Shown one piece after another: positions 32,576 through 43,430 of a stretch of DNA of 64,000 nt (positions are counted from its first letter, which is position 1; each line of letters begins with the position of its first letter). The notes beneath the pieces are model-generated. The model worked only from the letters and a program-made list of their open reading frames with translations, was not told the DNA's origin and searched no databases. The stretch comes from Hybos culiciformis (taxonomy: Eukaryota; Arthropoda; Insecta; Diptera; Hybotidae). The stretch is taken from contig OZ023273.1 in NCBI GenBank assembly GCA_964007475.1, positions 88,204,841-88,268,840 on the forward strand, given 5' to 3'. Position numbers and translations under genes: made by a program.

Positions 32576-33315
32576 TTTATACATCATCAAATTCCAGTTC
32601 TCATCAAATATACGAACGGCAATTTGTTTTCCGGAATATAAGTGGAATTTAAATTATAATGCGAACAAGGTGTAATGGGATAGCGATTTCAAATTTTTTG
32701 TGTCATATTTTTTGTTTAATGTTTTAAATTTGAATTTTTTGTATGGAATAAATTTCTAATATTTATACTTCCTTTATGGTAATACCCTTTATGGTAATTC
32801 CTGCATTTGGAAAGAGTTCTTCAACATTATTGTTTAAAATCCAGTTTAAAATGTTTTCTGGATAATATCATTTTCAATTTTGCGAGACAACAATTTCAGA
32901 TAATTTTGTAGTTCGTTTGCTCCAAAAAATCAAAAAAAAATTCTATACATTTAAAAAAAAATTTATTTTTGTTGAAATTTAAATTTCATATTGGTTTGTA
33001 GGCGCCTTTTCATTACTGGCGCCTGTGTGCAGTGCACAGTTCGCACACGCCTCGAGCCGGGCCTGCCTATAACATATTTCTCACCTACATTATACACCCA
33101 ATCCTTTTTTTACACGATTTTCTTTTTTTACACGGTCAAAATTTACGCGGAAAAAATAATAATTTTGGTAATTTTTTGTGGTTCTTTGTTTTTATATATT
33201 TATTTATTTCATATCTGCTTAATACAAACAGTTTACAAAAAGTTTAAATCTACATTTTACAAAAAAATATACAATATCTAAGCAAAAATTTACTTACATA
33301 ATAAATGAAAGAATT

Positions 33316-33341
33316 TATTATTTATTATTTATTATACTAAA
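33316..33341. repeat. (TTATTTA)n-like tail of the LINE
   Basis: On the minus strand the LINE's 3' untranslated region ends in repeated AATAAATAATAAAT, the kind of short tandem tail CR1/Jockey-like LINEs carry instead of, or beside, poly(A). Confidence 0.55.
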
Positions 33342-33364
33342 AAACAAAAAATAATTATCTTATA

Positions 33365-33915
33365 CGGTGTTTACACCAAGGGATTAAAAGCGGATTGGAA
33401 CAAATCCTAGGATCTTTCTCTGATTGAAACTCGCATTTTCATATAAAAAATTTCCTCGGATTGCAAGTTGGATTGGCCAATCCGAGAAAAATTTCAGGGA
33501 TGAATTGAAATAAATTGGAATAAAACATAGCATAATTTACTAATTATCATTGTGGCAAAATAAACGAAGTTGTGTTTGTATGGTAATTTGTGACAAGTGA
33601 TGTGTCAATTGTAATAAAAAATATTTTATTGACAAAACAAAAATGAAAATTATTTTAAAATTTTGGAAAAAAAATAATTTTTTTTTTTTTAATTAATTTT
33701 TAGCAGAATTTGAGTAGAAAATAAATTTTATTTTTTTTTATTATTTATTTTAGAATTTTAGGTAGGTATTTTATGATTTTTTATTTCTAAATTTTTTATA
33801 CAACTTTAATTTTTTTAATGTCAAATAAATCCCACTTTTTTTGGTGTGAACGTACGTTTTGAATCATAGGATTAAAGTAGGATTAAAGTATGATTCCATT
33901 TTGGTGTAAACAAGG
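33365..33915. mobile_element. 551-bp MITE in the LINE stop-codon region
   Basis: Ends CGGTGTTTACACCAA and, from the right, CCTTGTTTACACCAA; flanked by TATA on both sides (33361-33364 and 33916-33919). Both arms repeat GGATTAAA/TTTAATCC blocks. Removing the element with one TATA restores a reading frame and stop for the LINE ORF2. Confidence 0.88.
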
Positions 33916-36900
33916 TATAGCAAGAATTAAATTACATAACATAATCCTATTCATAAGAAATAAAATATTTTTAGCGAAAGTCAATATAGTTAAATAATCG
34001 AATTTTTGAATTTGTTTTGATAAGGAAAGGTCAATCAAATCTTTGTATCTATTACCCAAAATGAACATTCGATTTACTGGTTCAAATTCACAATAATTAG
34101 TTCTATGGGGAAAAGTAACAAAGAGATTTGGGGAGCGCAATCCAAAATTAGTAGTAAAATTAATGTTATTGGAAATATATTTGGATACTATATTATTGTT
34201 AATAATTTCAATTAGAAAAATGAGATCAGCCACCTCTCGCCTTTTTTCCAATGAAGTCAAATTAATCAAATTAAGTCTGTTGTGATAAGACGGAAGAACT
34301 AGTGGGTCAGACCAAGGTAAGTTGCGTAAAGCAAATCTTAGAAAATTTTTCTGAATGGATTCAATTCTATCAATGTGAACTTGATAGAACGGAGACCAGA
34401 CTTGGCTGGCATATTCCAGATTGGGTCGGACCAAACTCATAAAAAGAGCTTTTAAAGTATAGGGATCTGGAAAATCTTTGGACCATCGTTTAACGAAACT
34501 CAACATTGATTTGGCTTTGTTTATGATGTAGGTGTAATGATTTTTAAAAGAAAGTTTTTCATCAAAGTAAATCCCGAGATCTTTGATTGATTGAACTATT
34601 TCCAAAAATTCGTTGTTAAAAGAGTAAGATGTTTGAATTCTATTTACTCGACGGGAATAAGTTACAAATTGGCATTTGCCAATATTAAGCTTAAGATTAT
34701 TAACAGGACACCAATTATAGAAATCGTCTAGGTCATGTTGAAGCAGAGAGCTATCAGATTCAGTCACATTTTTTTTGAAAAATTTCATATCATCTGCATA
34801 TATCTGCACGTCACAATGGTTTAGAACGGAAATGACGTCATTTACAGAAATGATAAAAAGTAATGGGCCTAAGTGACTACCTTGGGGAACTCCGGAGTTT
34901 GCTGAAATCGGAGATAATGTGACGCCTCTGAAAGTGACATTGTAGCTTCTCCACGACAGGTAAGATTGTATCCAGTTGAGAAAATATTTCAGGGAATTCA
35001 GGGAAGCCGTAAGCTTTCATTTTAAAAAGAATTACGGTATGTGGTAAAATGTCAAAAACTTTACTTAAGTCAGTATAGACGACGTCTGTTTGAAAACCTT
35101 CCTCCATGTTAGCGAGAAATTTGGAAGTACATTCAACTAAGTTTGTTGTGGTCGATTTATGCTTCATAAAACCATGTTGGTTATCAACAAGAAATTTTGT
35201 GCAATGAGGATAAATTTCGTCAAAGATTATGAGTTCAAACAATTTTGGGATTGAGGAAAGCTTTGCGATAGGGCGGTAATTAGAGACATTATTTCTAGCA
35301 TTAGCTACATGGATGGGTCTGATATACGTATTTTTCCAGATGGATGGAAAAATACCTAACGACAAGGAAAGGTTGAAGAGGCAGGATAATGGGAGAGCAA
35401 AAACATCCGAACAATTTTTTAAGATAATTTCTGGGACACCATCTGGATCTGGAGACGCATTATTTCCGAGACAGTTCAGGTATTTTTTCACTACATCGTC
35501 GTCAAAATAAAGATTGGAGAAGGTTGTTTTAGGACAGTTATTCAAATGGGTGAAATTAGAATCCAAAGCATTAAAGGCGGTGTCCGGGTATGATTTAGAA
35601 AAGAAGTTTTGAAAAAACTTACATATTGTACCTGAATCACCACTCGAAGAATTAAAGAATTTCATAAATGAAGGGTATTGATCTGATTTTCTTCTTGAAT
35701 TCATAAATTTCCAGAAATATTTAGGATTGGATTTCAAATTTACAGACATGTCTGAAATATAACGATCATGTGACTGATTTATAAGTTCTTTAAAGTTATT
35801 AAATAAAATTATGAAGTTACTGTAGTCACTGTCAGTTTTCGATTTAAGGTACTTGCGCCATACCTTGTTTTTTCTGTTTCTTAATGTCTTTAAATCACGG
35901 GTAAACCAAGGTGAACTGGAATTGCAGTCTTTGTCTCGTTCCAAAGTAAAAATATTAAAAATAGTAAAAATATTAAATTTTAACGATATTTCCTCAATAT
36001 TATTTTCAAGAAATAACAGAGAGAAGTCAATATTACTATAAAATTCGTTTAGTCTATTGAAGTTAGTTTTATTAAAATTAAAATGCATAGAGCAAGTCAA
36101 ATTTTTAGGACAGGAGGGGGTATTAATGCATAAGGAAAAACTAAGAGGGGGATGATAAGAGTCTATATCAACTAATGGGCAGGAACTTTCGATCGGAATA
36201 ATATTGTCCCAGTTAGAAACAAAAAGGAGATCAAGTTGTTTATCCTGCTGATTTTTTATGGATGAAATTTGCTGAAGAAAGCATGAGTTTAGTGAATTAA
36301 TGAATATCGATTCAAGTTCATTAAGATGTCCAGAAGGGATTAAGAAATTATCTTCATCATGAGGAATCCAGCTAATGTTGGAGAGATTAAAATCGTCAAA
36401 AATGAAGAGTTCATCAGAGGGTTCTAAGTTTGCAGTAAAGGATTCAATAATTGTTACGAATTTCTGATATAGATCAATATTTCGACCTGGAGGAATATAA
36501 CAATTTATTATAAATATATTATTAGAAAACCCTCTTACATTAATGGGTCGTGGTTCGAGAAAGCAATTTCTGTTGCGTGAAAAGAATTCTTTATAGCAAC
36601 TAAAACACCCCCGCCCCTAGGCATCTCCCGCTATTTGCCTCTGTGTAAGACATAGCATACCGATCATTCCTAAAGACAGAATATGTTGAGTCAAAAATTT
36701 CTAAATTAGAGATAGAAGAGGTTAGCCATGTTTCAGTCAGGATATATAAATCAAGATCGAGAGCAGATGAATTAAGACGTATATTTTTCGTCTTGGTGCG
36801 AAGACCTCTGACATTTGGGTAGTAAATGGAGATATGCTGGGGTTCATTTACTACTTGAACCGGAACAAGATTATTATTTATGGAAATGGGAGATGGGCCG

Positions 36901-36917
36901 AAAAAACCTTTGGTCAT
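33916..36917 (-). pseudogene. CR1/Jockey-like LINE ORF2: APE endonuclease and reverse transcriptase, broken
   Basis: Minus strand, nearly full length. APE endonuclease starts at about 36917 with a PNVRGLRTKT motif and TETWLTSS; further on come CYIPPGRN, DDFNLSNISW (the usual G of GDFN is D) and DIDSYHPPLSF. The RT follows: DPDGVPEIILKNC, SNYRPIAKLSS, VYTDLSKVFD, then YADDMKFF at about 34800-34780 with the catalytic DD, and the thumb region with LVRPNLEYASQVWSP. The protein copies LINE RNA at a nicked target. Frame changes near 36600 and 34840-34930 inactivate it. The last codons and stop are interrupted by the MITE at 33915. Confidence 0.88.
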
Positions 36918-38434
36918 TTTCTCTTATTCTTTGAACATAGTCCATTCTTTTGGCTCTCAGCTCCGAAGCATATGAAGAGAGATCTGAGTTAATATGTTGG
37001 GTTGGCAGCATGGTATCTCTCATATAATTTTTTGTCACGTAATCGTGCCAGAACATAACGGCCATTGTCAGACACAAGAGATTTTTGTGTTAATTTAACG
37101 GTTGGGGGAAAAGTGGGTCGAGAAATGAGGGTGGAGTCGGGGTGGGCTGAAATTGATTATTAACAGGAGGTTTGTAAGGATTAATGACCGGGGTGGGCTG
37201 AAATTGATTTTTGACAGGAGGTTTATAAGGATTTATTGTTTCGGCCTGTATAAAATTAGAATGTTGATTTTGAGCTAAACATTTAATATTTTGAGAATTT
37301 GAATTGTTATTATATTTTTCAGTCGGGAGATTTTCATTCGGGACATTTTCAGACCAGCGTGACACTTTCATCTTTTTCCACTTATTAATAGAAGTCTTAT
37401 TTAAAAGAAGGGTTATGGTTTGGGTGGTTTGGGTGCTGAAATCTTGAAATTCATATGGGTTAAATTTTTTTTTGGAATTTTTCGCGGAGTAAGAGATTTA
37501 CAATCATTAATACTAACTTTAAATAAATTCTTAATAAATACTTTAATCCATTCCGTATTAGCGTAAGGTGGCGCATTTGATATGCGAATAGAGCCCATAT
37601 CCTTCTTTTTTTCAATGATTGGTTTGGTCTTTGTTATCTTTTTCTTCTGTTTTGTTTTAGTTGTGTGTGTAGAAGACTTTTTTAATTCATCTGCTAACGT
37701 AGGCGGAGATTGGATTGTGGATATTTTATTAATATCTTTGTCATTTCTAGCATGGGATGTGGATATTAAATTATTATCAGTACCTACTTACATTGAAAGA
37801 TGTACCTAGATTGTGCATTTCAGTAGCGATTTCTTGCTGGTTATTCATTACAACTTCTTTCAGCTTTTCGTAGAGTGTGTCCAATCTATCAATGACGACC
37901 ACGGTATCTTTAACAGCTGCTTTGTCAATCATGCTTATCCAAGTAAGGCTTCAATTTAATGTCAATAATGTTTCCAATACGTTTGTCGAGATCATTGGTT
38001 ACGGTGGATAAATATTTATTAAGTTGTAAATCAATAGCTGTCTCAATTGTTGTTAACAGGGTTTTCTGTGTTGATTTAAAATATTTTTGGCTATCAATAA
38101 TACAGGAATTTAGGTTATCAAAAGTTTTAGCCATTTCTGCAAAATTGTCAGAATTGCATTTAATTGTCTTCTGACTCATATTCATAAAATCGTCGTTGTC
38201 AGATTTTAATTCTTTGATGTTTTTCATTAGCTGCTCTTGGATGTCACGAACAATATCTTCTGTCTGTTGGCAGTCAGAACATATAAAGTAGTCAGCTAAG
38301 ATTGGATCATGCCAATCTCTGTCACGAAATAAACATGAGCCATGGAAGGATTTCTAGCAGAACCCTTTACAAGTAATATACTTTGATCTTCTATCAAAGT
38401 TAGAGCATGATGGTAAATCGCACTTTTTTGCCAT
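36874..38434 (-). pseudogene. LINE ORF1 with PHD-type zinc finger, broken
   Basis: The minus-strand ATG at 38434 opens a PHD-like finger (residues 1-60: KKCDLPSCSNF, YITCKGFC, a stop codon, KSFHGSC and a final FICSDCQQ). A polar, probably coiled region follows (38227-37925), then a basic segment with a KPPKP end (37598-37413), then a Pro/Asn-rich part where NPYKPPVNNQFQPTP occurs twice (37371-37090). The end (37077-36874) overlaps ORF2's start by about 40 bp. PHD fingers in ORF1 are known from CR1-type LINEs. The protein would bind element RNA. At least one stop and several frameshifts make it a pseudogene. Confidence 0.75.
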
Positions 38435-39173
38435 TTTAGAATGTAAAATTAAAATTACGAATAATCACAATAAAATTAAGTTGAATTAAAATTTCTTTAA
38501 TATATAAATAAAAAAAAAAAAATTGCAAGTAAGCACAAAAAATTTAAGTGTAGGTCAAGAAAAATTATGTAATTAAAAAAATAAAATAAAATAAAAGTAA
38601 TTTTATCCGCAACACAACTTAACACGTTAAAGACAAAAAATTTATTTAGATCTACAATATCATTTTTATGTTCCTTGAATATGTGAATATTTTTTATTTT
38701 TAAACTTTGTTTTTATTTCTATAATGTTATTTTTTTGTTCCGTGAATATGTGAATATTTTTTTTTTTTACTTTTAGAAGCTATTTTTTTATTTTAAAAAC
38801 TGAATAATGTTTATAATATGTAAAATTAAACATACATACATATATAGAAAAAATACATTTTTGATTGTTTTACCAAATTATAAATTTTTGTAGGTCTTTT
38901 GATGTTGTGGAACCAATCTAATTTTTTTCTATTACTGTGAGTCTTTTATTACACGATTTTTTTTTAAACGGTATTCTCTGGAATACTGGAACCAATCTAC
39001 CGTGTAAAAAGAGGATTGGGTGGATAACATTTTATAAGAGGAAATTAAATTTTTTATGTAAAGAGAAATTTTTTTGCCAGGAAGTTGTGCACCTTTGAAA
39101 AGGATGTTACTTAAAATATTAACAAAATCTCTCTAGATATTGTGGTCTAATGTAGTTATAAATAAACAAATTA

Positions 39174-39490
39174 ATGACTTTCTTCAAATTTTATTTCTTT
39201 TTCTTCAACGAAAATTTTTTTTTCAAGGTGCAATTCCTATTTACTTTCTTAAAATTTTTTTTTTCAACGAACATTTTTTTTACAAGGTGCAATTCCTATT
39301 TACTTTCATCAACTTTTATTTCTTTTTGTTCAACGAAATTTTTTTTTACAAGGTGTAATTTCTATTTACTTTCTTCAAATTTTTTTTTTCAACGAAAATT
39401 TTTTTTACAAGGTGCAATTCCTATTTACTTTCATCAACTTTTATTTCTTTTTGTTCAACGAAATTTTTTTTTACAAGGTCCTATTTTTTA
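39174..39490. repeat. minisatellite, five ~63-bp units
   Basis: Units contain TACAAGGTGCAATTCCTATT, TACTTTC and TTCAACGAAAATTTTTTTT in order. Two alternate variants, with and without a CAACTTTTATTTCTTTTTG insertion, repeat as a pair. No shared coding frame of merit. Confidence 0.75.
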
Positions 39491-39709
39491 CAAAGTCCTA
39501 TTAACATTATGAATATTATGTAAGTTTTTCTACAATTCATATAAATAATATTTTGCTTGTTAATTTTTTTTTAAACACGTTATAAACAAAGTGAAAGGTT
39601 TTAGGGAAACATTATCATTATTTTAGCGGCGTTATTTCCAGTTTGCACAGTTTTATTTCGTTGGGAACAACTTCCTTCAATAATTCAATAAATTTTTTAT
39701 TAAAATCGG

Positions 39710-40330
39710 CTTATATGAACAGGGTGTTAGTTGAGATAAAAAAGCATAAAAAAAATTTTATACGAGCTGCAAAAAGAATTCTTAAGGAAGATAAACCTAA
39801 GAATTCAGATACTTTAGCTGACATTAAAGACCTTCTGCAAAAGCAACTGAAATAACGATCGAAAAAACTGTAAAGATATGTAGAAATAATTCAAGAACAG
39901 ATCTCACCAAGGCTGTTCTGTCTTCGTCGAAATTTAACAAAACATAAAGAGGTAGTTGCGAAATTTTTAATCAAGATTGACTTGCAAACACAAGAAAAGC
40001 AAGTAATTTCTTTCCGCTCAAACCATAACCGATCAAATTCTTATAACAATAATAATACTTAAAGAGAAAATTCAAGAGGGCAAAACAATTTTAATAATCA
40101 GAATCGTAGGAACTTTGATAATAATTATCAACAAAATCGACAGTTTGACAACAATAATTTTCGGTATCCACAAAATAATCAAAATTATCGAAACAATGGG
40201 GGTAATAATAATTATAGAGGGAACAATAACAATCGAGGGAATCTTCCAATGAATAATAATATAAATTTTAATGTTAGATGCGCGGGAAACTTCCAAACCC
40301 CCCAGAATGGGCTGCGGGACCGGGAAAAAA
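39710..40330 (+). pseudogene. 412/mdg1-like gag remnant (C-terminal part)
   Basis: Reading frames with interruptions give KKHKKNFIRAAKRILK, an asparagine-rich tract (DNNYQQNRQFDNNNF, NYRNNGGNNNYRGN) and VRCAGNFQTPQNGLRD. This Asn-rich, finger-poor tail followed by a short acidic/polar end is the style of 412/mdg1 Gag. A stop at 39855 and others break it. The N-terminal half is missing and no 5' LTR is seen. Confidence 0.6.
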
Positions 40331-41106
40331 TTCAAGATCAAGAATACAATCCCCAAGAATAAATTACAACCAATTTAATAATCGATTTCCGAATCAATCA
40401 AAACCAATTTTTCCAAATCGTAAAAATCATGTTAACTTAGCATCAAGAAACGTTTTCAATATTAACCCCAATTTTTCAGATTACATTGTTCTTCAATCTA
40501 ATTTAGATCAGCACGGTTCCACATTTTTAGTGGATACCCAGGCTGATATCTCATTAATTAAAATATCGTCAATTAGTTCAAAAGCCAACCTTAAAATCAA
40601 TACTCAAAATATAATTAACATTACGGGCATAACCCAAAAAAAAGTTTAAGTACAATTTCAGTAGATTTTTTATCAAATACATAATAATCACTTGTTTAAT
40701 TCATGTCGTCCTTTCAGATGGAATTCTCGGCAAGGACTTCATAAAATTTTTCAGATGTCAAATTGATTACGATTGAATGAAATTAACTTTAAATTTAAGA
40801 AATTCGTCAATTTCTTTACCTATATTCGAAAATCCGACAGAAAATTCAATCGTTTTACCTGCTCGTAGCGAAGTCATTCGAACTTTCTCACTACCAAGCA
40901 ACGATGCTTGTATAGTTTTAGATCAGCAAATAGCTCCTGATATTTTAATACCTCGTACTATAGTAGCATCGAAGCAACCTTTACTTAAAGTTTTTAACCT
41001 TTCCAACAAAATTAAAGTCATTTCCAAAAATATAGTTTTGAAAACAGAACCTTTACAAAATTTCAAAATTTTAAAACTAGATCATTCAAATAATATAAAC
41101 AATTAA
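40331..41106 (+). pseudogene. 412/mdg1-like aspartic protease and linker, broken
   Basis: STFLVDTQADISLIK is the protease active-site motif, with DTGA changed to DTQA. A frameshift follows at about 40649, after which the DGILGKDFIKFF motif (about 40710-40755) marks the protease end. From 40777 the frame is open to 41106 with an LPARSEVIRTF block typical of this group. In family terms this enzyme matures Gag-Pol; here it is dead. Confidence 0.7.
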
Positions 41107-41119
41107 GACACAACTACGG

Positions 41120-42669
41120 AGCTTTTAAAAATTATTGCTTCAAAAACGAAATCTCCTTATCAGGAAAAACTTTTAGAGCTATGTGAAAAATTTTCAAATA
41201 TTAGGGAGATAAAATGTCGACAAATAATTTTTATAAACAAGATCTCCGAATAACTGGCCATAATCCGGTTTACATTAAAAATTATAGATTGCCCTATACT
41301 CAGAAAGAAGAGATCAATAAGCAAGTAAATAATCTTCTAAAAAACAACCTAATTGAGCCCAGCCAATCGAACTATAATAGTCCAATTATTTTAGTTCCGA
41401 AAAAAGGTTCAGAGAAAAAATGGCGCTTGTGTATCGACTATAGATTAGTTAATAAAAAACTAATTGCCGACAAGTACCCTTTGCCAAGAATAGAAGATAT
41501 TTTAGACAATTTAGGTAGATAACATTCTTTTCAGTGTTAGATCTCTATTCTGGTTTTCATCAGGTACCGTTAAATGAAAAATCACGAGATATTACCGTGT
41601 TCAGAACAGATAAAGGCTCTTTTAGATGGAAAGTTTTACCCTTCGGTTTAAATGTTTCACCGAACTCATTCTCTCGCATGATGGCGTTAGCTTTTTCAGG
41701 TTTATCATTATATTGCTTTATATAGATGATATTATTTGCGTAGGTTGCTCGGTAGATCACCATTTAAAAAATTTAAACGATATTTTTCGATTTGTCAAAA
41801 ATTTAACTTAAAACTTAATCCTGATAAATGCTCTTTTTCCAAATCAGAGCTCACTTATCTTGGTCATAAGTGTACCGACAAGAGAATTTACCCTGACAGT
41901 TCAAAATTCGATTGTATTAAAAATTATCCCATACCTAAAGATAAAGATGCGACAAAAAGATTCATGGCATTTATGAATTACTACAGAAAGTTTATCCCAA
42001 ACTTCGCTTCAATAGCAAAACCTCTCAATAATATAACTAAACTTAAAGTAAATTTTTTCTGGTCAGAAGACTGCCAAAACTCATTTCAAATTTTAAAAAA
42101 TTGTCTCTTAAATGCTCCTATCCTACATTATCCTGATTTTTCTAGACAGTTCATTGTTACTGTCGACGCTTCGAAACTTGGAGTAGGCGTAGTCAAGAAG
42201 TCGACGGAAACGATTTATCTTATGCTTCAAGAAGTTTCACTAAAGGAGAGTTAAATAAGTCCACTATTGAAAAAGAATTAGCAGCAATAGATTTCGCAGT
42301 TTAACACTACCAACCGTACGTCTATGGTACTAATTTTAGAATCAAATCAGATCATAAACCCCTTATCTATCTATTTTCTCTTAAAAATCCAAACTAACGC
42401 GAATGAGATTAGATTTGGAAGAATATAAATTTACGATCGAATATATAGTAGCGAATACGTAGTAGCCGACGCTCTCTCGCGAATCACTGTAGATGAATTA
42501 AAACTGTTAGGAACCGAAAATCAGCAAGTTAAATTAATTACTCGATCGATAGCGAAAACATTAGATAAAAATGCCATTAGTAATACAGAATCGAAAAAGG
42601 TTGTAGAAAATAATGAAAAAATTAAAATATACGAAGATAAATTTAGTTATACACTCAAAGAATTCTGTC
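41120..42669 (+). pseudogene. 412/mdg1-like reverse transcriptase and RNase H, broken by frameshifts
   Basis: RT blocks in order: RLPYTQKEEI, NYNSPIILVPKKG, WRLCIDYRLVNKK, FSVLDLYSGFHQVPL, VLPFGLNVSPNSF, LLYIDDIICVG (catalytic DD at about 41725) and LNPDKCSFSKSELTYLGH. RNase H follows with a VTVDASKLGVGVV motif at about 42160 and debris up to ADALSRI (about 42465). Frameshifts or stops occur near 41520, 41725, 41811 and 42215-42300. An AT-rich insertion begins near 42670. Confidence 0.85.
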
Positions 42670-43430
42670 TGTTTTTGTAACAAAAATATTTGTTACTTAT
42701 ACAGATAAATCTTTTCGAAAGGGGCCAATAGGGCTGTCTGTTGATTGCATCTGTAACTTTTGTCTGTAGAAATAAATTTTCAAAATAATAGAAAAAAAAA
42801 TTTTTATTTTTTTTTTTTTTTTTATTTTTATTTATTTTTTTTTTTTAATTTTTAATTTTTAATTTTTATTTTTTTTTATTTTTTTTTAATTTTTTTTAAT
42901 TTTTTTTATTTTATTTATTTTTTAATTTTCTTTTTTTTAATAATTTCGATTTTAATTTTTTATGCCTTGTTCGGGATTCGAACCTCGAACTACAGCATTG
43001 CAATCAAACACTCTACCACTCAGCTATAGTCTTAAAATTATGGATGTGTGCAAAATAGAAAATATAAATTATGTATACTGGTGACTTTATAAACAAATAA
43101 AAACCTTGCATCGTTTTATTATATAAATAAAAATACAAAAATAGTTTCAAAACCTTACATCGTTGTAACCGAAAATCTATTTTTCGATTTTCAACAAAAT
43201 TATTTCTAAAACGTACTAACTAATTTTTTGATTTTGTTAATTATCAGTCAAATAGTGTAAAGGTTAATTCAACAGATGTTTACAACAAACCATGTAATTC
43301 TACAGAGCCTTTTTTGTATTTATTTTAACTAAACATTATGTTGGAGTAGGCATTTTTACATTTAAATCTGTTAGTTGCAACAGATACAGACAAAAGAACC
43401 ATCAACAGACAAAAATCTTTTGAGAATTAC
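42670..43430. mobile_element. T-rich insertion in the retrotransposon, ends with TGTCTGTTGAT motifs
   Basis: This segment separates RNase H debris from the integrase spacer and has no counterpart in the family. TGTCTGTTGATTGCATCTGTAACTTTTGTCTG near 42733 is an inverted match to 43365-43420 (CAACAGATACAGACAAAAGA, CATCAACAGACA). It contains a 170-bp T-rich run (about 42785-42960) and a tRNA-like sequence. Probably a MITE; borders approximate. Confidence 0.5.
42963..43035 (-). tRNA. tRNA-Cys-like pseudogene
   Basis: On the minus strand there is an excellent A box (TAGCTGAGTGGTAGAG) and an exact B box (GGTTCGAATCC) at normal spacing, with TTGATTGCAAT between them, where a GCA anticodon would fall as in cysteine tRNA. 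Acceptor, anticodon and T stems do not pair well, so I call a pseudogene or a tRNA-derived SINE head, not a working tRNA. The internal promoter boxes could still attract RNA polymerase III; this is inference. Confidence 0.5.

Larger units (their letters stand above)
31219..32670. mobile_element. middle TIR element of the nest
   Basis: TGGTGTTCGCATTA at the left and CCTTGTTCGCATTA read from the right are inverted, followed by TATTCCGGAAT-type repeats in both arms. Weaker inverted similarity (AAATCRCTATCCC, CAAAAAATTCA) extends outward to about 31140 and 32750, so the true borders may be wider. The terminus resembles that of the MITE at 33365-33915. Confidence 0.6.
30903..33065. mobile_element. 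outer hAT transposon of a three-level nest, 2.16 kb
   Basis: CAGGCCCGGCTCG at the left and its exact reverse complement at the right, flanked by a perfect 8-bp duplication CCTATAAC (30895-30902 and 33066-33073), define a hAT element. Next to the ends both arms carry GGCGCC and GTGTGTGC/GCACACGC-type sequences. No transposase of its own is visible. It has been entered by a second TIR element. Confidence 0.9.
33095..39022. mobile_element. TIR DNA transposon split by a LINE insertion
   Basis: CACCCAATCCTTTTTTTACACG at 33095 and CACCCAATCCTCTTTTTACACG read inward from 39022 are near-identical inverted ends, each continuing with ACACGG/ACACGATT repeats. The LINE (about 33310-38434) with its own MITE fills the centre, so the original element was about 0.8 kb. 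No transposase seen. TA precedes the left end. Confidence 0.7.

Noticed and set aside
39140..39512. 112- and 72-codon phenylalanine-rich frames
   Set aside because: They translate a T-rich minisatellite; the period, not a protein, explains the open frames.
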